NCBI RefSeq assembly: GCF_000276665.1
Contig: NW_004955404.1
Span: 34,018,968 to 34,082,967, forward strand
DNA: 64,000 nucleotides
Source: Chinchilla lanigera
Lineage: Eukaryota; Chordata; Mammalia; Rodentia; Chinchillidae
Direction of reading: 5' to 3'
The notes beneath the pieces are model-generated. The model saw nothing but the letters and a program-made list of their open reading frames with translations. It was not told the origin of the DNA and searched no databases. Position 1 is the stretch's first letter. Each line of letters begins with the position of its first letter. The position numbers and the translations under genes are program-made. Below are positions 47,174 through 57,899 of the stretch, in pieces.

Positions 47174-47271
47174 TATTCTGCTTCTTGGTATCTTCCCCCC
47201 AAAATTTCAAAGCATCATACCACAGCAATGTATGCACACTCATATTTATAGCAGCACAGTTTGCAATAGCT
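47174..47271 (+). mobile_element. 98-bp inverted L1 3'-region copy inside L1
   Basis: This segment is the reverse complement of 45507-45604 in the same L1, with 92 of 98 positions matching. Four of the six differences fall in one T/G run. It interrupts the ORF2 sequence between GTTTTTGACCA and ATAGCTATTGGTTTGTCATA, which are adjacent in the sibling L1 at about 36.3 kb. Its L1 sense is +, opposite to the host element. It could be a templated local insertion or a tiny piece of another L1. Confidence 0.85.
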
Positions 47272-47397
47272 AAATAGTAGATAGCTATTGGTTTGTCATA
47301 GATGGCTTTTATCAGATTAAGATAAAGATCCTCTATTCCAATTTTCTGCAGGGTTTTATCATGAATGGGTGTTGGATTTTGTCAAATGCTTTCTTCA

Positions 47398-47504
47398 GGG
47401 GCTGGGGATTTAGCTCAGCGGCAAAAGCGCCTGCCTGGCAAGCGCAAGGTCGTGAGTTCGGTTCCCGGTACCAGAGAAAAACCAAAAAAAAAAAAAAAAA
47501 AAAA
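47398..47504 (+). repeat. Young ID-type SINE in L1 ORF2
   Basis: GGGGCTGGGGATTTAGCTCA, GCGGCAAAAGCGCCTGCCTG, GCAAGCGCAAGGTCGTGAGT, TCGGTTCCCGGTACCAGAG, then AAAAACC and a long A-tail. The A box (TAGCTCAGCGG) and B box (GTTCGGTTCCC region) of the RNA polymerase III promoter are readable. Flanking AAATGCTTTCTTCA is duplicated perfectly (47384-47397 and 47505-47518), so this is among the youngest insertions here. Confidence 0.96.
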
Positions 47505-48979
47505 AAATGCTTTCTTCATCTGTTGAGATGATCATGTGATTTTTGTCTTTGGGTCAGTATTAAATTTATTGATTTGTGTATGTTGAACCATCCCTACATG
47601 CCTCCTATGAATCCCACTTGGTCATGGTGTATAATCTTCTTGATGATTTGTTGCATTCTGTTTGCCAGATAGATACTATTTGCCAGTATTTTTCTGAGGA
47701 TTTCTGTATCTATCTTCATTAAGATTTTAAACTATGTTCTCTATTTTGTTTAGGTTCATCTCTAGTTTTGGAATCAGGGTAATACTTGTCTCCAGAAATG
47801 ATTTTGGAAGTATTGCTTCTCTTTCAATTTCCTTAAAGAGTTTCAGCATTAATGTCACTAGTTCTCTAAATTTCATGTAGAATTCAACCATAAATCCATC
47901 AGGGCTTTTGCTTCATTTTTGTTGCCAAATTTTTAATTACATTTTCAATTTCATTGACTGATATCAGGTTATTCAGAATTTTTATATTTTATTGATTTAG
48001 TTTTGTCACTTTGATTGTGTCTAATAATCTGTCCATTTCTTCTGTTTTCCATCTTCTTAGAATATAGATTCCTGTAGTAGGTATTGATGATCTGAATTTC
48101 AGTGGGATCTGTTGTGATTGCCCATTTTTCATTACTAATTTCTTGAATTTGTGTTTTCTCTTTCCCCTTTTTGATGAGGTTGGCTAATGTATTATTAATT
48201 TTCTTAATTCTGTCAAAGAACCAATTTTTTGATGTGTTGATTCTTTGTATTTTTTTTTTTAGTCTCAATTGCATCAATTTCTGCTTTTATCTTTAGTTTC
48301 CTCCCTTGTATGAGCTTTGCATTTGATTTATTTTCCTTTTTCTGGAGGTTTGAGGTTCAGCATTAGGTTGTCCTTCTGTTTTCCTGGTGTACTCACAGTG
48401 CTGTTTAAACTCCGCCACCTTCTGTTTCCAGAACTATTCATCATCGCACATGGAAATGCTGTACATGTGAAGCAATCACTCTTCATTCTCCCCTTCTCCA
48501 GGCCACATCAACCGCTACTCTGCTTTCTGGCTATATGAATTTACCTATTTTAGGCACTTGAGATAGTGGAGTTATGTACAGTTTGTCCTTTTGTTCTGGC
48601 TTATTTGGCTTAGCACTATGCCTTCGAGGTTCATCCCTGTTGCAGCATCTGCCAGAACTCTACTCCTTTTTTATGGCTTTAGGCACACACCACGTTGCAT
48701 TTACCCATTCATCTGTCAGTGGACATTTGTGTCTTCCTCCTTGTTGGCTATTGTGAGTAATGTTACTAGGTGCAATGATGAGCAAGTACTTTTTGTGTAC
48801 CTTCTTTCAGTACTTTGGGTATATATCCTGTGGGAGAATTGTTGGATTATATTATAATTCTATATTTAATGTTTTGAGGACTCCTATAGTGTTTCTCATA
48901 GCACCTGCATGTTTTGTATTCATACCGACAATGCACGAAGGTTCCAGTCTCTCCATATACTTCCCAATACTTGTTATGT

Positions 48980-49125
48980 GTATATATACATGGATATTAC
49001 AAATACGAGTATATGTATATACATAAATACCATATATGTAGATATACATATATATGCTATTCATGTTATATATGTTATTTATATATTTACTGTTATTTAT
49101 ATATTTATATATTTACTTTTATGTA
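48980..49125. repeat. AT-rich TATATA/TATTTA simple repeat
   Basis: TATATATACATGGATATTAC, GTATATGTATATACATAAAT and repeated TTATTTATATATTTA units. Peptide frames rich in Tyr and Ile on both strands are artefacts. Confidence 0.85.
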
Positions 49126-49231
49126 TGTATTTTTCAAAGGCATTCTAATGAAGTGGTATCAGTTTATATTTTCTTAAAGATTACTGATGTCGGGCATCTT
49201 TTCATGTGCATATTCAACATTTGTGTATCTT

Positions 49232-49319
49232 GTTTTTTTTTTTTCCGGTACTGGGAATCGAACTCACGACCTTGAGTTTGCCAGGCAGGCACTGTGCCGC
49301 TGAGCTAAATCCCCAGCAC
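49232..49319 (-). repeat. ID-type SINE
   Basis: A T-run, then CCGGTACTGGGAATCGAACT, ACGACCTTGAGTTTGCCAGG, GCACTGTGCCGCTGAGCTAA, ATCCCCAGCAC. Target duplication: CAACATTTGTGTATCTT (49215-49231) and CAACATTTGCATATCTT (49320-49336). Confidence 0.93.
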
Positions 49320-49364
49320 CAACATTTGCATATCTTACTAGATAATATATCCCTGGCTTAGGAA

Positions 49365-49445
49365 CTTTTTTTTTGGTATCAGGAATTGAACTCCGGACCT
49401 TGAGCTTGCCAGGCAGGTGCTGCACCACTGACCTATATCCCCTGT
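49365..49445 (-). repeat. ID-type SINE, diverged
   Basis: TTTTTTTTGGTATCAGGAATTG, ACTCCGGACCTTGAGCTTGC, AGGTGCTGCACCACTGACCT, ATATCCCC. It is a reverse-complement ID, more diverged than its neighbour 45 bases away. No clean target duplication seen. Confidence 0.85.
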
Positions 49446-49560
49446 GCAGATAATGTATTCTTAAAACTGCAGATGTTGTTCTTCTACTCAGATCCTGAGG
49501 TTGTGTCTTAGCTGTAAGTACTCCTGGCACTTTCTTTCATACTGTATTTAAGACAGTCTT

Positions 49561-51309
49561 TTAGTGGTCTCAGATTTTGGTTAAAAGCTCCCAGCTACCT
49601 AGGATACATCTGTCCAGATATCAGGCTGTTCCCTCAAGCTTGCTATGCATGATACTTCATCCTATTTTCATCCTCTATATTCAACTAGTCACCAGATTTG
49701 GTTTCTCTTTCTTTTATAGTCTTTAATTTTGTACTTAAAATATACAAAGTAAGACAATTCCACGAATGGTTGACATACTTCCCATTTAATGATGAAGCTT
49801 CTTGTGAAAGGATTGATTAAAAGGTATCTGAATAAGAAAAGCTATTGTGTTATTTAGCACAGTGCTTCATACAAGAAGCATTCAATAAATACTCCCCAAA
49901 TGATTTGAATTTGTTTTGAATACCGAATATTAGTCAAGATTCAAGCTTGCAGTAGTTTATTATTTAATTTCCTCCTTATCTATTTTGCTCCTAGGAGAAG
50001 AAAACTGTGGATTTCAGAAAATACATGGGAATGCACAACTAACTTTTGTTAGGATGTGCCATGTACTGGTGTCTTAGAAAATGAAATTACATTCCTTGCT
50101 TCCTTTTTAAACATTACATTCAAAAGGTTTTTAAAATTTAAAGTGTGTCCAGTAGCACTTACATTTGGTATCAAATATAAGTGATTAATAATTCCATGTT
50201 CTCTGAATTCTTGATTTGTTTCCTGTGTCAGAGATGGGAGACTATTAAGAGGCGATTAGGGAGGATATCCTTGAAATCTCCTTCACACTAAGAATCTCCC
50301 TTTTTTTGGTTCACTTAACTTAATGTGGGAGTTGCTTGTGATATTTTCTACATTTCACCTTCCGAGGTTATGGGCCCCATTCATATGCCAGATCTCCCTC
50401 TCAGATGAGTAAGTATGACTTTTATGAATTTTTCTTCACTTGTAGAATTTAATTTACATGAATAATTAGGAAAGGACCAAGTGAAATTTCTCTCTCCCTA
50501 GGCAAACAATCTTATTTTAAAAAATCAACCGTAAACTTTTCCTTCAATTTTTTTCTTTTCACATTTAAATTTATTGCTTGCTACAAAGTAGCAAAATAAA
50601 AAGAAATATAGGGTACTACAACATACTGCTATTTTGCATATTGATATCTGAATAATTACCTTAGGGCATATTGAGTTACAATATGAAATACTATTCCCCC
50701 AGGACATTATCTTAAAATATTTTACTTATTTAGCATACAGCTCAATATTTTAGAATTATGTAAAGAATACAGTTGTTAACTGACATGGAGAGTTCTGGCA
50801 GAAAAAAAAATTAGAGGGATCTAATAGAGAAAGGAAATTATTTTTAGAATGTTACAGTATTTAAATACTGTTGCAATATCCTGGTCAATTATAATGGTCA
50901 ACATAGCACAAGAGAAGGCTGTAATTCTGTACTGATGATTAATATGTGCATATTTTCCCTTTAAAGTATATTTCACATGCAAGTCTGCTTGATATTCATA
51001 CCTGGAATCTTGTCGAAGTCTCATTTGCACACAGCCAGCAGTCAGTATCCTTTTCCAATGCAAAGATCCAAAACAGGTATCAGGAAACCATGCCTGCAGA
51101 GAAAGAATGGCGGTTGGTGGAGGGCTGTGCTCACGGTGTGACTCAGTGGCCCACTAGGAATCGAACACAGGGAACTAAGCTGAGCAATGAACTGTATACT
51201 AGGAACACACAGCACTCCAAGCAGTCGAGGTGAGTGTTTCCCAACAAGCTCACACCAAAAGAAAAATGCCCCCGTGCCAGAAGCACTGTGGAAAGCCACA
51301 CAAACTAGG
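49561..51309. other. Unannotated stretch with small MIR/L2 tails
   Basis: 49590-49760 may be L2-derived. 49850-49905 has a MIR/L2-type tail (GCACAGTGCTTCATACAAGAAGCATTCAATAAATA). The rest, including frames near 50946-51299, shows no recognised repeat or exon. Confidence 0.4.
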
Positions 51310-51487
51310 GTGTGGCATGTGGATTTGCGTTTTGTGACTGCAGTGTGTGACTGTGATCAAGTTATTTATTTGAACTCTTTATTTCCCTGTTTCCTTCCCT
51401 GTAAACTGTGTGAATCAAATGAGAGCATGCGCGGGAAGCACATGTTTTGTTTCCTGAAGTTATTACTGTTGTTGTTGCTGTTATGAG
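51310..51487 (+). repeat. MIR SINE
   Basis: GTGTGACTGTGATCAAGTTATTTATTTGAACTC, TTTCCTTCCCTGTAAACTGTG, AATCAAATGAGAGCATGCGC and a GAAGTTATTACTGTTGTTGTTGCTGTTATG end are in MIR order. Confidence 0.65.
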
Positions 51488-52614
51488 ACCATAAAAAAAT
51501 AGATTTTTACATTCATAAAAAGAAATTCGTTACTGGTAGATTGTTAATAGCAATTGTTAAAACCAGAAACAGCTGCACAGATTCTAGAAGAAAGGGTAAA
51601 ATGAAAACAAACCTTTACTTTGTATTTGAGGTCATAAAGTATGCTAGCTTCTAAAACTGATTTTGATGCCTTCTTTTAGGAAATTAAAGATGATTATCCA
51701 TGTTTGTTTATAAAATAATTTTCATCATGAGGCCATTTTGTGACAAAGGTTCTGTCTAATTTATCTTGTTTATCATAAAAACAGTCAGTTGCTAGTTTTT
51801 AATGCACTGAACTAGTTATTTCTCATTTTTGGCTCTATGAGGGGGAGCTGCATTATTATCCTAATTTTGTTCCTGAAGAAACCTCTGTGCAGATGAGACA
51901 GTGTGGCTAATATGATCTATCAGGTCACTGACGAAACAAAAACAGGGTTGAGCTACTTTTTTCTCCTTGGTCTTGTACACTGTACTCCTTCCCATGTGGC
52001 TGCTATCAAAAAAGAGCAATTGAAAGTTTGTACCCTAAGGAACTACACAATAGGTATTTAGCATTTCTATTTTGTGCTAACTGACCAAAAACTGAATTGA
52101 CATCTACTACATTATCAAATAATTTTAACAAAATAGCCTCATTGGCCTTTCCCATCTATTAATGCTGTGGCCAGGGCCTTCTCAATGGTAATAGCATGAT
52201 GGCACAAGGAAATGTAAGTTGTCATGTATTAAAAATCAATTGAAATAACGTTTCAACCATTAGTCGCAGCAAATTCTTTGAGAGAATGAAATGGAATTCT
52301 GGTGATACCAGTGATAGTGATGTCTATTGCTGCTTTTCTAATAAACTAAATGCATGATTCCTAAGCTCTGCCAAGTTTCTATTTGCTATCTGGATGTCCC
52401 CTTCCTTTGACCTTTCTTCTTTTTTTCTATACTCTGTTTCATATGCACTTGCTTCTTTCATGGCTTTGTTCCTCTTGTCACAGAGGAAATGTATTCCATA
52501 TTAATTTATACTTAGGTCACTTAAACATTTTCATGTTAATAGAAGACCAAGCAATGTTAGGCCCAAAGAAACATATCTTAAATAGTGTGATTTCAGACAC
52601 CATGCTTCTTGGAT
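51488..52614. other. Unannotated stretch
   Basis: No repeat or exon recognised. Confidence 0.4.
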
Positions 52615-52658
52615 GGGGAAAGTATTTTTTTTTTTTTTTTTTTTGGGGAAAGTATTTT
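52615..52658 (-). mobile_element. T20 tract between 14-bp perfect direct repeats (possible tail-only insertion)
   Basis: GGGGAAAGTATTTT occurs at 52615-52628 and again at 52645-52658, separated only by T's (20 T's at 52625-52644 including the repeat's own end). This fits a minus-strand LINE-mediated insertion consisting of poly(A) alone. The empty target would read AGTATTTT/GCTC, a TTTT/G-like nick site. Confidence 0.55.
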
Positions 52659-52749
52659 GCTCAGACTGAATCCACTTTTTTCTCTGTAAGCTGTCTCTGG
52701 TCTTGCCTGGTTTCTGGGTAGATGTGATTTTGTAGAAATGCTATTTTGG

Positions 52750-53060
52750 CACAAGCTCACAACCTAATGAGGAACGAGAACTTATGGTTAACTATTACTA
52801 TGCAGGATGAATGAGACATAAGCTCAGTCAGAGAAGGAACTGAAAGAATCTGCCTGAGGAGAGATGGAGAAAACTTGAAGATACAAGGAGTGGCCTGGAA
52901 GCCACAGTCGTCAGAGAAGAATATGAAGGAAAGCATGGCCAGGGGTGGCAAGCTTAGGGGTTGTCAGAGTCTGATGTGGTGGATATGATGGAAGTCAGAT
53001 TGAGGGAGGTTTTGAATACTATGCTGAAGAGTTTGGATTTGAGTCCAGAGGCAGTGGGGC
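52750..53060. repeat. Ancient interspersed repeat, family not named
   Basis: The purine-rich stretch ending TTTTGAATACTATGCTGAAGAGTTTGGATTTGAGTCCAGAGGCAGTGGGG resembles a mammalian-wide repeat read elsewhere as '..gccatgctaaggagtttggactttatcctgtaggcaatgggg..'. I cannot name the family reliably. Confidence 0.35.
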
Positions 53061-53124
53061 TTTGCAAGAATCCTCAACTGGTGTCCCCCTAGCTAGCTGA
53101 CCTGCTTACAGAAGCTCTGTACTA

Positions 53125-53230
53125 GCCCAGAATGGTGGGAAAGCATAGCATTTAGAATCAGAATACTTGTGTTTAAATACTGCTAAAGATTGTATGATCT
53201 TGGGCAAGCAAGTCAATTCAATTAGTGAAC
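53125..53230 (+). repeat. MIR SINE fragment
   Basis: AAAGCATAGCATTTAGAATCAGAATACTTGTGTTTAAATACTGC and ATGATCTTGGGCAAGCAAGTCAA match the MIR 5' half. Confidence 0.75.
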
Positions 53231-53457
53231 CGAATCCCCTTGCTTTGACAATGTTCAAGCTGCTATAGTCAGTTTAGTAGATTTTGGCAAAGCATGGGCC
53301 TGATAGGGCTGGGGCTTGGAATTGATTCTTTGTCTTCCGCTGGGTTACAAATGGAGCCACGTGCTGGAGAAGGCTCTTTTGAAAGGGCAGTAAGGTAATC
53401 TCTCATATATGGTGATTGACAGCGACCCAAATCTGGCCTCTTCTGTTAAGCAATTTT

Positions 53458-53611
53458 TTTTTTGTCTTTTTAGGACAGGGTCTTGCTACACAGTTCAGGC
53501 TAGCCTTGAGCTCACTTTGTAGCCCAGGTTGGTCTTGAACTCACAATGGTCCTCCTGCCTCAGCCTCCTGAGTGCTGGGATTACAGGCATGCCCCACTGT
53601 GCCCGGCTTTA
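53458..53611 (-). repeat. B1 SINE
   Basis: T-run, GGACAGGGTCTTGCTACACAG, two ~29 bp units ending CTTGAGCTCA and CTTGAACTCA, CCTCCTGCCTCAGCCTCCTG, GAGTGCTGGGATTACAGGCATGCCCCACTGTGCCCGGC. Target duplication TTAAGCAATTTT at 53446-53457 and 53612-53623. It is the best-preserved B1 in the window. Confidence 0.95.
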
Positions 53612-53809
53612 TTAAGCAATTTTGCAACCTTAGTGATTTGCAGCTATTTCTGGGGTTCCAAAGCTTGTTCTACATATCTATATAGTCATTGTTTTATATT
53701 GGAATTAATAACATGAGTATTGTATTTAAAGATTTCATTTGTTTGAAAATAATAGAAATCATGGTGGATACTGTTAGGAAAAAAGGTACTATTTTAAAGA
53801 CTACTTGGC

Positions 53810-53935
53810 GAGGCTGGGAGTTTAGCTCAGTGGCACAGCACCTGCCTGGCAAGCGCAAGGTCATGAGTTCGGTTCCTGGTACCGGAAAAAAACCAAAACC
53901 AAACAACAACAATAACAACAACAACAACAAAATCA
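53810..53935 (+). repeat. ID-type SINE
   Basis: GAGGCTGGGAGTTTAGCTCA, GTGGCACAGCACCTGCCTGG, CAAGCGCAAGGTCATGAGTT, CGGTTCCTGGTACCGG, then a tail of AAACC and (AAC)n units. Target duplication TTAAAGACTACT (53794-53805 and 53936-53947). Confidence 0.94.
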
Positions 53936-53984
53936 TTAAAGACTACTGGGCTGAATGGATACTATAAAGGGTTCCCACTGCCCT

Positions 53985-54090
53985 GATTTGGTGCTCCTTC
54001 AAGGGCAGGGACCATGCTTCACTGATACTTTTATCACTGGCACTTAGCACTTTGCACAAACCAAATAAACACTGAACATTTTATTGAATA
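53985..54090 (+). repeat. L2 LINE 3' end
   Basis: TCCTTCAAGGGCAGGGACCATG, then ATCACTGGCACTTAGCACTTTGCACA..AATAAACACTGAACATTTTATTGAATA. This is the highly characteristic L2 terminus. Confidence 0.85.
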
Positions 54091-54164
54091 CCTAAATCAC
54101 TCCTGGCTAAAGTCAGAATTCCTCCTAACAGTAATTAATATTTTTAGTAAATTTAAAATTTTTA

Positions 54165-54230
54165 TTTTATTTTGGTTTTGGGGATTGAATGCAGTAACTT
54201 CACACTGAGCTACATCCCCAACCCTACTCC
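54165..54230 (-). repeat. Degenerate ID/tRNA-type SINE remnant
   Basis: TTTGGGGATTGAATGCAGTAACTTCACACTGAGCTACATCCCCAACCC keeps only the outer parts of an ID-like element, with an internal deletion. Confidence 0.55.
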
Positions 54231-54239
54231 CACCTTTTT

Positions 54240-55259
54240 AAAAATTTTGCATTTTGAGACAGGTTCTTGCCAAGTTGTTAAATTGCCCAGGCTGGGCTGG
54301 GATTTGCAGTATCTTGATTTTTAGACACATTTTTGGAATAAAAGATATTTTAAAAAGCATAGGCATCTATGCATATTTTTCCTTTGAATAATTTACAAGC
54401 AAGTTGTAAGGTTCTAAAAATAGGTAAAATGTTATATTAAGAGGTGAATACTAATATTACTTATCAGTGCACTGCTGATAACCTTCAGAAGAAGAGGAAC
54501 TGAAAAGGTTAAATGGCCGTCTTGCGGTGACAATTAGACAAAGGTTCCTGGGATTCAGTGTTCAAGAGCTTCTGCAGTGCAAAGATAGTAAAGGTTAAAA
54601 TTAAATGCAAACATTTAAAAGGTACTTTGATCATTCTCCCCAAGAAGTAGGTAATAAATATAAAGCAAAAGACATATAAACAATGATAAAATAATAATTT
54701 GTTTGTCCTGATCAGTTGTTTGCTTTCAGTAATTTTTAAAAGATTTATGAGTCTGCGTCTTTGTACTTCTGCAAGAAGTGGATTCATTATAATCATTAGT
54801 TTCCTGTGGCGTTGTTATAGCAGGTACATTTTCATCAGGATTGCTGGTGAAATTATCAACCATGATATTAAGATTAGGATAAACAAGAGATTCTTTCCTT
54901 ACACAATCAATTCAGATTTTCATTTCATTAAAGTGTACAATGGCAATACTCCTAAATTGCTCTTTAGATTATTACCAGTCTGTGTTAATAGTCTTAATTT
55001 ATCAACATTTATTTTAACCTTTGCTATAAAGTCTTGCAAATCAAGCTGATAGTTATTAATTTTTAGGTAAAAACAAAACTAATATTTTGTTTTCTAATTA
55101 GTCTGTTCTTAGCAGAAGATTAGGTTCTTGAAAGTTTTTTCTATGTGTCTCTTTTTTTGTTTGTTTACAATTCAAACTGTTTCCTACAAAAACTCTGATA
55201 ACATGTACTCTAGAATGAAATGTAACTCTGGAAGGAAATTGGGCTTTGCATGGAAAAGA
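54240..55259. other. Unannotated stretch
   Basis: 54240-54310 may hold a B1 remnant (TTTTGAGACAGGTTCTTGCC). Otherwise nothing recognised. Frames near 54509-55049 have no support. Confidence 0.4.
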
Positions 55260-55360
55260 GCTAGCTTTGCATACTGACGCTGGCTGTTATGACACGAGTC
55301 AAATAACCATGGAAGACTTCCCTAAGACTCACTTTCCTCATCCCTGCAATGGGGTAGTGC
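55260..55360 (+). repeat. MIR SINE fragment
   Basis: ACGCTGGCTGTTATGACACGAGTCAAATAACC..CCTAAGACTCACTTTCCTCATCCCTGCAATGGGGTAGTGC matches the MIR middle part. Confidence 0.6.
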
Positions 55361-56391
55361 TTTTTTTTTACAGTTGCACATGCAGCACTTGTTATAGAAC
55401 TTGTAATTTAAATGCAATGACCAAAGGGAACATGTACTGTAAAGGGTTTTTTTTCCTATATAGTTTTGATCTTAGCAGATGTTTTATTTCTTTAGCTGGG
55501 AGCAAAGCAGTGAACAATAGACCCCAAGTTTAGCAATATTCTGCCACTCTGCTGCGTTAGTTGAAGAGAATAAAATTAAAACTTTAAGTTTGAATCACTT
55601 CAAATTGCTTAATATTCATTTGATGACATAATTTTAATGATCAGCCTCCGTTTTAGGTTACATTCAGCTATGAAAAATTGGAAGTGAATAGCAGCATAAC
55701 AAAGTTTTTAGCCCATTGTTAGCACAGACTCCGCTAGCTCAACACACTATAAAACATTTCATGGAGAAATTAATGAATACATAAGGGTGTGGGTGGCCGA
55801 GTCTTAATGTAGGTACTGGATCCATCTGGAGAAATGTTTCATCCAAACCTTCCTTGGAAGCCATCACGCTCCATGGGGAGAGGGGCATTCTAGCCAAAAT
55901 GATTAATTAGTGTCCCGTGAAGCCTAAAGCTGTTTTACCGTTTCCCTGGGCTTCCTCCCACAATTTTACTGCTATCTTCTGATTGGTCAGTGGCTACAGT
56001 GAGTTTGACTTTATGATAGTAAGTGATCATGTTCATAAGGTATGTGTAGTAGATAAATCCCTAAATGTCTTCATAAGTAAGGTCTTTCTGAGGTAGGATC
56101 TGGGCTTCCGCTGCCTTTTAGGGTACAAAATGGAGGTTTAAATAGATCTTGCAACCTGACACTCGAATAAGTTTGTAAGCCAGGAAATTGGGCATAATAG
56201 TGGAGACAAAAGACCATATGTACTTTTAATTAGATTTCTTCACTTTCGGAACTATTTTTACATATAAATATATGTTAAAGAAATAAAAAAAATTTGATGA
56301 CAGGAGTTCGTTCATTAAAAAGTTATCTAGGCTTGCTACATGTTAGACCTTAGTGTGGAGATTTTGAGTGACATTGATTTTGTCCTCAAAA

Positions 56392-56394
<3 letters not shown>
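55361..56394. other. Unannotated stretch
   Basis: No exon recognised. 55890-56040 contains homeobox-type GATTAATTAG and an inverted CCAAT box (GATTGGTCAG) in a block with few simple repeats. A regulatory role is possible but unproven. Confidence 0.35.
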
Positions 56395-56396
<2 letters not shown>

Positions 56397-56433
<37 letters not shown>

Positions 56434-56670
56434 CTATACATAGATAATCTATACATAGATAATCTATAACTATACATATACAACATATATGTATATATAA
56501 ACACACATATAATATATAACTATACATATATAATCTATACATATGCATGATCTATACATATATAACTGATATATGTATATATTTTAATATATACATAGAG
56601 ATTGGATATGTATGTATAGATTTGATATATATGGATTCGATACATACATAGATTATATATATATATGTAT
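56397..56670. repeat. (AT)n microsatellite and degenerate TATACATA array
   Basis: A pure AT run at 56397-56429 is followed by repeated AATCTATACATAGAT-type units up to about 56670. It is strongly self-complementary. Confidence 0.93.
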
Positions 56671-56679
56671 AGATTTTAA

Positions 56680-57899
56680 AATGCCACCAGAGAGGAGCAC
56701 ATGAAGTATTCAAAGAATTAAAGGACAAATGTAAAACGCCACACGGTGCCAAGCACATAGTGAGATAGTAAAATTTCATTCCTTTCTGTTCCTTTTACCT
56801 GTGGGAAGCATTACTTTGTATGTTTTATGGGTGTGTGGTTGTTTGTGTGCATGCGTGCACATGTGTGTCTTTGTGTGTCTATAAAGAAACAATGAAATAT
56901 TTTACGAAAATAGGGTCTGCTAGGTTTGAATATTAGATGATGTTAAGTAAAAGACATCCTAGGTAAAGGAAAAATATAAGTAAACAGAAAGAGACAGAAA
57001 TTAACTGAGGAAAAATTTAATTCTTTCATTTTTGGAGTGCGTGGTTTGTGATGGGAGTTGTGAAAACTAAGGTTAGAGAGATGTTTAAGGGTTACGGTAC
57101 CACTGAAATGAAAGTTCCTTGGATACCTCACAACTGTCAGTTCCATCAATATTTCAAAGCCTGTGTGTTTGAGAAAATAAGGACTTCTAATGAATTAAGT
57201 AAGGACTTATGTATCACAAAAATATCGGTTTCCAGTTCTTGTTTACCAAAAATCCAGTATATCACCTGACTTGTGAAAAGCCACAAAACATTTAACAGGT
57301 GTGATGCCAGCAATCCTGGGCACATCACTTCTGTGATGTGGCTGTTGCCAGAGTGTCAGTCAGGATTCTGCAGGATATTAACGCTGTAAGAACAGACCCT
57401 AATCTCTATGGCTGAATCCATGATCAATTCTTCCTCACTTGTGTGGTGCTATTCGTGCTGGCCTAACATCGCAGGATGCTTTGATGCTATGTCTCTTCCT
57501 TATTCAAGTGTTCTCCTATGATTTCTATAGCAAGGAAAGACTAAGTTGGACCACAACAAAGAAGCAGTTAAATGCTCCCCTGTGAACGGGAGTCACCCAC
57601 TTCTCTTTCTTGCATGCCACCAGCCAAAGCAAGTCATTTGGTTCTACCTTACCATCTTCTGTCATGAGACTTTGGAAAGTACAGATTTTATATTGTTACA
57701 TTTTTTTTCCTCAATGCTTGACAAACAGTAGTCACTGGATAAATGCTTTTAAGTTTTTCTTCTATTTTATTACACAAACACTGCATGATCAAGGTAAACA
57801 TTAAAACAACACAAGGCCAAATACAATGGAAAAAGAAAGTAGCCCTTCACAAAACGTTTAAAGAATAAATGAATTTAATATCAATTTCAGACTCTTTGG
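56680..57899. other. Unannotated stretch
   Basis: Contains an impure TG-rich patch at about 56828-56880. No repeat family or exon recognised. Confidence 0.4.

Larger units (their letters stand above)
45115..48300 (-). mobile_element. Older 5'-truncated L1 retrotransposon (ORF2 remnant), disrupted
   Basis: Minus-strand ORF2 pieces: 47969-48277 (KNWFFDRIKKINNTLANLIK, before the RT core), 46463-46681 ([20 protein letters not shown]), 46113-46451 ([18 protein letters not shown]) and 45505-45849 ([20 protein letters not shown]). The body is broken by an ID SINE in the 3' UTR (45190-45270), an ID SINE at the RT first catalytic box (47398-47504), a 98 bp inverted piece (47174-47271) and many indels. 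The catalytic GAT codon beside the SINE is preserved (..STDEE..). It lies in the same orientation as the L1 at 34-36.9 kb and is more decayed. Confidence 0.93.
48350..49560 (-). mobile_element. Ancient L1M-type 3' region with nested inserts
   Basis: Reverse-complement L1 landmarks: CAGAACTATTCATCATCGCAC, CATTTACCCATTCATCTGTCAGTGGACATTTG, TTGTTGGCTATTGTGAGTAATG, GGTATATATCCTGTGGGAGAATTG and CGACAATGCACGAAGGTTCCAG. It is interrupted by an AT simple repeat (about 48980-49125) and two ID SINEs. It abuts the 45.1-48.3 kb L1 but belongs to a much older family. Confidence 0.75.

Noticed and set aside
48852..49177. Tyr/Ile-rich frames with membrane-like appearance
   Set aside because: Translation of AT-rich TATATA/TATTTA simple repeat within an old L1.
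56336..56779. Hairpin-rich locus as a microRNA cluster
   Set aside because: The self-complementarity comes from (AT)n and TATACATA microsatellite sequence, without a stable unique stem-loop.
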